This document shows, in pieces, positions 17,301-20,393 of a stretch of DNA of 20,393 nucleotides. Location of the stretch: positions 620,380 to 640,772 of the forward strand of contig RQSC01000014.1 in assembly GCA_013416795.1 (NCBI GenBank). Reading direction: 5' to 3'. A program made the position numbers and the translations under genes. Positions within the stretch are counted from its first letter, which is position 1, and each line of letters starts with the position of its first letter. This DNA comes from Prasinococcaceae sp. CCMP 1430 (taxonomy: Eukaryota > Prasinodermophyta > Palmophyllophyceae > Prasinococcales > Prasinococcaceae). The notes beneath the pieces were generated by a model, which saw only the letters and a program-made list of their open reading frames with translations, had not been told where the DNA came from and did no database searches.

Positions 17301-19441
17301 AGCTGCTGCGAATGGAAGCCGCGCGCATTCAGACCGCCATGAGCGAACCAAGACCGCCAAGGCCCTCCGTGTGGTCGATCGAGGGCGGCGAGCCCTCAGC
17401 TCGATCGCATGTGCAGTCACAAAGCGTCGCGTGCCAAACGCCAGGAGCGTTGCCTGGGACGCGAGACAAGAAGCGCCCCAGGCCTGCGTCCGCCGGCGCA
17501 GCCGGTGGGGGCAAACGCGCGGAGCCCCCTGCGGGGTCTGCTCCTGTTGCGCACGCGCGGCACGGGCCGATCACTGTGACTGAGGCGCTCCCGCCGCTGG
17601 CGCATCACTATCAGCAGCAGCTCAACTCATCCTCGCCAGCAGGCAGCACTTCGCCTTCGTCACCTGTAGTGGCCCGTAATCTGGAGAGCGAGCTCGACGC
17701 CGTTGTGCCGAAGACCCGGGCAGACGGCCACGCTTGTGACAGCGGCGCCATCGAGGCCGGCACCTCTCCCCTTCGCGCGCAAGAGGAGGCTCTCGCCGAG
17801 CCGGACCCGGACGAGGCGATTGCTGATTTCGAAGCGCTAATTGAGCACCTGCAGTTGGACCGGAATCGCCTCATGCAAGAGAATGATAGGCTCACAGAGG
17901 ACAATGCCGCTCTCGAGGACGCTGCCGAGATAGCCACATTTGCGGCGCAGGCAGAGCGACTGGCGCTCGGCGACAGAGCTGCCGAGCTCGCCGATCTCGC
18001 ATCCGAGCTTGCTCGAAACGACTCTGGGCACGGCATCGTCGAACCACCCAGCGGCGGCCATGAACCGCGGCTCTCGACGACTGCAACGCTGACACAGTCC
18101 TATTCGCCCGAAGCGGCCGATGTGGATGGTGGGCCTTCACATGCATCGCTCGCGGGGAGGGGCGACTTCGCTCAGTTTCAGGGTGACAGCACATTCAGCG
18201 GTGGTAGCAGCCTGAGCACGAGCACCACGAGCAGCAAGGGCAAGGGAGAGGTGCAATCAGGTTCGCCGAGCTCCGCGGCGGCGCTGGCAGCGATCATCGC
18301 TGCCGCGGAGCGGCGCGAAAGGAAAGCGAGCGAGGCGAGCATGGCTGCATCCGCTCGCGCCATAGCGGCGGGGAGGGAGGCCGCGCAGCTCGCCGAGGAG
18401 CGAGCGGCGCGTGGACGCGCCGAATCAGAGGCCCGTGCCGCGCGCGAGGAGGCCGCTCGTGCGACTAGCCTGGCGAAGCGCGGTCTTGCGATGGCGATCT
18501 CGGAAAGACGTCCTGTCGAAGAGCGCGCTGCGGACCTTCAAGACCAGGTGGAGGCGCTCGAGCACAGGCGTGAGCGCGACGCTGCTGCCCTCGCCGACGA
18601 GCGTGCAGCGCTCAAGCAGGCGACCGAAGCGGTGAGGACCGTCGAACGCGAGGCACGCACAGCCTTGGAGGCTGAAGCCTTCGTGACGGTCGCCAAGGAG
18701 CGCGCTCTTCGGCTGGAGGTGGAGGCACGCGAGCGCACGGCGCGCGAGGAGGGCACGCGAGCGGTCAAAGAAGCGCTGCGAGGGGAGCGCGCCGCGCGGC
18801 TGGCTGCCGAGGAGCGCGAGCGAACCGCGCTCGACGAGGCTGCGAATGCGGCGGACGCTTTGAAGACGGCGCAGGATCTCGCGCTGCAGGCGGAGCGAGT
18901 GCTTCTCGAGCACGGCGAGCGCGTTCCCCACGAAGAGGCGCCGCTGCTGACGCCTGGCTCGGACGCAGCACGCGCGCTTGAGACAGAACGCACCGCGCGC
19001 GTCGTTGCGGAGGTGCGCGCACAGGCCGCACGCCAGGAAGCGGCGTGCGCAGCGAGCGTTGCGCGCACGGCGGTCGATATCGCACGCGAGCAGGCACGGC
19101 TTGCCGCCGCGGCGTCTCGAGCGGCGGATTCTGCGCAACAGGCGCGCCGTGCCGCCAGCAAGAGGGCCGCGCGCACGCCCGAGGCGCGCCAGACCACGGA
19201 CGTGCTGCGATTGCACTGGACGCCCGAAGGCCTGCCGAGCGCCCGCTTTTCGTTCGGTGCGCCGCTCGTCGGCTCGCCCACGCAGGGCCTCGAGCCCCCG
19301 CGAACAAGTCTTTCCGCGCCTGCGACTGCCGAGCCAGCTTCGGCGTCGGCTGACGCCAGCGCGGGTAGCCCCCCCGGACGCGCCGCTGACGAGGTGGGCA
19401 GGCGACCCGCCGGCGTCGCCAGGCGGCTGCGCATGGGCTGA
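10834..19441 (+). CDS. Giant Sfi1-like centrin-binding-repeat protein with coiled coils
   Basis: Two exons (10834-11316, 11504-19441; phase 0) give 2806 residues. Residues 45-161 are an Ala/Glu-rich coiled coil. Then come about 18 repeats (residues 180-970), each centred on a tryptophan in the pattern L-x-x-W-R/H, for example CLAAWRVC, VVRAWRAT, ALRGWRVS. A disordered Ser/Pro-rich linker (about 980-1225) follows, then about 28 more repeats (1230-2075), for example AMQTWRDLS, VLRHWRHTV. Tryptophans I counted at the end of array 2 are 29, 33 and 33 residues apart, as in Sfi1, whose repeats form one long helix that binds centrin at centrosomes and basal bodies. The C-terminus has a leucine zipper (LMQENDRLTEDNAAL, about 2285) and a long Arg/Ala/Glu coiled coil (2420-2720). 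A basal-body or flagellar-root scaffold role is inferred. Family assignment rests on the repeat pattern alone. Confidence 0.8.
11317..11503 (+). other. Intron 1 of the Sfi1-like gene, made of alternating purine-pyrimidine DNA
   Basis: Donor AAAG|GTGCGTG follows codon 161; the next coding stretch in good repeat sequence lies in a different frame, so an intron is needed. GCAAAAAG|GCCGCC at 11503 restores phase 0. The stronger-looking acceptor TTTGCTCTCTCAG, ending at 11444, would give an immediate stop (TAT CGC TGA) and is not usable with this donor. The acceptor is therefore less certain than the donor. Confidence 0.6.
11325..11378 (+). repeat. (GT)27 microsatellite
   Basis: Fifty-four bases of uninterrupted GT, followed by CACGCGCG and a (CA)n run. 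The whole stretch 11317-11422 alternates purine and pyrimidine without a break. Confidence 0.95.
11564..13918 (+). repeat. Sfi1-type repeat array 1 (about 18 units)
   Basis: Tryptophan codons of the repeat cores run from 11564-11566 (ALSAWSAH) to 13916-13918 (LLCWLRF). I count about 18, plus one copy near 13810 where the tryptophan is replaced (ALTALRKYTAY). An acidic, tyrosine-containing break without repeats lies between units 3 and 4 (about 11790-12000), and another short break near 12360-12440. At the DNA level the copies are diverged; the repeat is visible only in protein. Confidence 0.8.
13970..14695 (+). other. Disordered linker between the two repeat arrays (coding)
   Basis: About 240 residues rich in Ser, Pro, Ala and Thr without a tryptophan core, including SPSRRPRGAP, SSSTPPLARRLELSPRAS and QTPPQTQGTPPQF. 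Several Ser/Thr-Pro sites could be targets of proline-directed kinases, which is inference. It stays in frame with both arrays. Confidence 0.75.
14720..17221 (+). repeat. Sfi1-type repeat array 2 (about 28 units)
   Basis: Tryptophan cores run from 14720-14722 (FTVWSSLG) to 17219-17221 (ILRAWRLEA) with about 28 units at mostly 30-35 residues. The units are more regular than in array 1 and there is no long break. Confidence 0.8.
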
Positions 19442-19882
19442 GAAACCCAACCGAGCTCGCGGTTCGCTCTGGAGAGCGGTAGTTCTTAGATTCAGAGGCG
19501 TTGGTAGGCTAAGTAGTCGAGTTTAGTTAGGCCACGCAGCAGACCACATCATCGGTCACCAGTCGGTCGGTCGCCCCCTGCGCGCCGGCCGGGCGACGCT
19601 CGCGCAGCGGCGGGCACGCCCTGCCCGTTCAATAGGCGCTCGCACGGAGACGCTCGCTTGGTTGGTGACGCTGACATGGTCCACACCGCGCGAACGGGCG
19701 CGGGTCACTCAGAAGCGGAAGGACAGCGTGCTGGGGAAGGGGTGCGCGCGCAAAAAAAAAAAAAAGAGGGGCGGGCCGACCCGGCGAGCCGCGCTGGCGG
19801 GGGGGCACCTGCCTGGCGGGCGGGCGGGCTGACTGGGCCTCCAATCGATTACCGCACGACGCACGACGGGGAACGCGGTGCT

Positions 19883-19910
19883 TCGGTCGGTCGGTCGGTC
19901 GGTCGGTCGG
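19883..19910 (+). repeat. (TCGG)7 microsatellite
   Basis: Seven uninterrupted TCGG units. Shorter TCGG doublets also occur at about 19560-19572. Confidence 0.95.
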
Positions 19911-19986
19911 GGTTCGCGGCAGACTTGGTGGTGCACGATCCCGGCCGGCCAGCGATGATGATGAGGGCTGGCCAGCCAGGTGTGCG

Positions 19987-20003
19987 GAATTCGGACCGAA
20001 TTC
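19987..20003. repeat. 17-nt perfect palindrome containing two EcoRI-type sites
   Basis: GAATTCGG and CCGAATTC flank a single A. A cut-and-filled cloning site is not implied, since the centre is natural-looking; a small hairpin or protein-binding site is possible. Confidence 0.8.
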
Positions 20004-20221
20004 TGCTGCAGCTGCTGCTCTGCGGCATTTTCGCCTCCCCCTCGATCGATCGCTCGCTCGCTCGCCCCCCCCCGCCCCCCGCCCCTGCCCCTGTTGCGTG
20101 TGCGCGCGTGCGCGTTCGTTGCGCGTTGATTGATCGATGTACCGACACGAACGGGCAGCGCCCCCCGGCCGGCCGCCGTTTGCCGACACCCGCCGGGTCC
20201 CCGAAGGGGCATGCACGCACG

Positions 20222-20256
20222 CACGTGCGTCAGCGCGCGCCCGGTGCTATTTAAGG
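20222..20256 (+). promoter_or_regulatory. Promoter-like CACGTG box and TATA-like TATTTAAGG
   Basis: CACGTG at 20222-20227 is a G-box/E-box core. TATTTAAGG at 20248-20256 is the only TATA-like, AT-rich patch in this GC-rich stretch. An ATG lies 43 bases after the start of the TATA-like element, a spacing that would fit a short leader. Confidence 0.4.
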
Positions 20257-20290
20257 GTTGACACCACAGGGTTCGTCCTCGGCCGAGTTG

Positions 20291-20393
20291 ATGGCCTTTT
20301 CCGGTGCGTCCCCTCCCCCTCCCTCCCCCCCCCCCCCCAAAGCGCGCGGCGCGTTGCGGTTGCGGTCGCAGCCGCGGGCGCGCGGGCGCGCGG
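20291..20393 (+). CDS. Probable 5' end of a further gene, cut by the window edge
   Basis: From ATG 20291 the frame is open to the window end: MAFSGASPPPPSPPPPPKAR and a basic Arg/Ala/Leu stretch with no acidic residue. This composition suits an organelle-targeting leader. A C14 run (20325-20338) makes the reading frame sensitive to sequencing error, and a donor-like CCG|GTGCGTC at 20303 could instead end a very short first exon. Supported by the promoter-like elements just upstream; the product is unknown. Confidence 0.3.
   Translation, partial: MAFSGASPPPPSPPPPKARGALRLRSQPRARGRA

Larger units (their letters stand above)
19442..20221. other. Intergenic, simple repeats only
   Basis: Follows the Sfi1-like stop. 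It holds an A14 run (19752-19765), (TCGG)7, a short perfect hairpin, GATC and CTCG repeats near 20042-20066 and C-rich runs. Open frames across it lack coding character on both strands. Confidence 0.6.

Overview
The window looks like nuclear DNA of a very GC-rich eukaryotic microalga. The proteins are eukaryotic: a ceramide kinase, a LYR-motif mitochondrial protein, a plant-type glutamate-cysteine ligase and a giant Sfi1-like centrin-binding-repeat protein. Likely GT-AG introns begin GTGTGTG, GTGCGTG or GTGAGTC. Codon third positions are almost all G or C, and genes sit on both strands with short gaps. A plant-type glutamate-cysteine ligase beside a basal-body type protein suggests a flagellated alga; a haptophyte such as a pavlovophyte, or a prasinophyte, would fit, but nothing here decides it. 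Single unresolved bases at 5150 and 10292 show that this is assembled draft sequence.

Layout, left to right. 61-3325 (+): ceramide kinase whose catalytic domain is split by about 310 extra low-complexity residues, with one frame change that a short intron could explain. 3475-4038 (-): the C-terminal domain only of a sugar-type C-methyltransferase. 4041-5610: an uncertain stretch with a probable intron and possible exons. 5611-5871 (-): a LYRM2-like protein, head to head with and overlapping the start of 5837-7306 (+), glutamate-cysteine ligase. 7307-8232: no certain gene, but a 23-bp-arm inverted repeat and a coding-like stretch on the minus strand. 8233-8982 (+): a glutathione S-transferase-like protein. 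9149-9846 (-): a two-exon single-pass membrane protein of unknown function. 10003-10833: GT-rich and CA-rich tracts leading to a near-ideal translation start. 10834-19441 (+): a 2806-residue protein with about 46 Sfi1-type tryptophan repeats in two arrays, framed by coiled coils. 19442-20393: simple repeats, then a promoter-like CACGTG/TATA arrangement and the probable start of a further gene.

Functionally, the ligase that makes the committed glutathione precursor lies on the same strand just upstream of a glutathione-using enzyme; this may be chance. The remaining genes (sphingolipid signalling, mitochondrial assembly, centrin scaffold) show no pathway link. The most notable object is the Sfi1-like protein: its repeat number is high, its two arrays are split by a disordered linker, and its second exon is an uninterrupted 7.9 kb.
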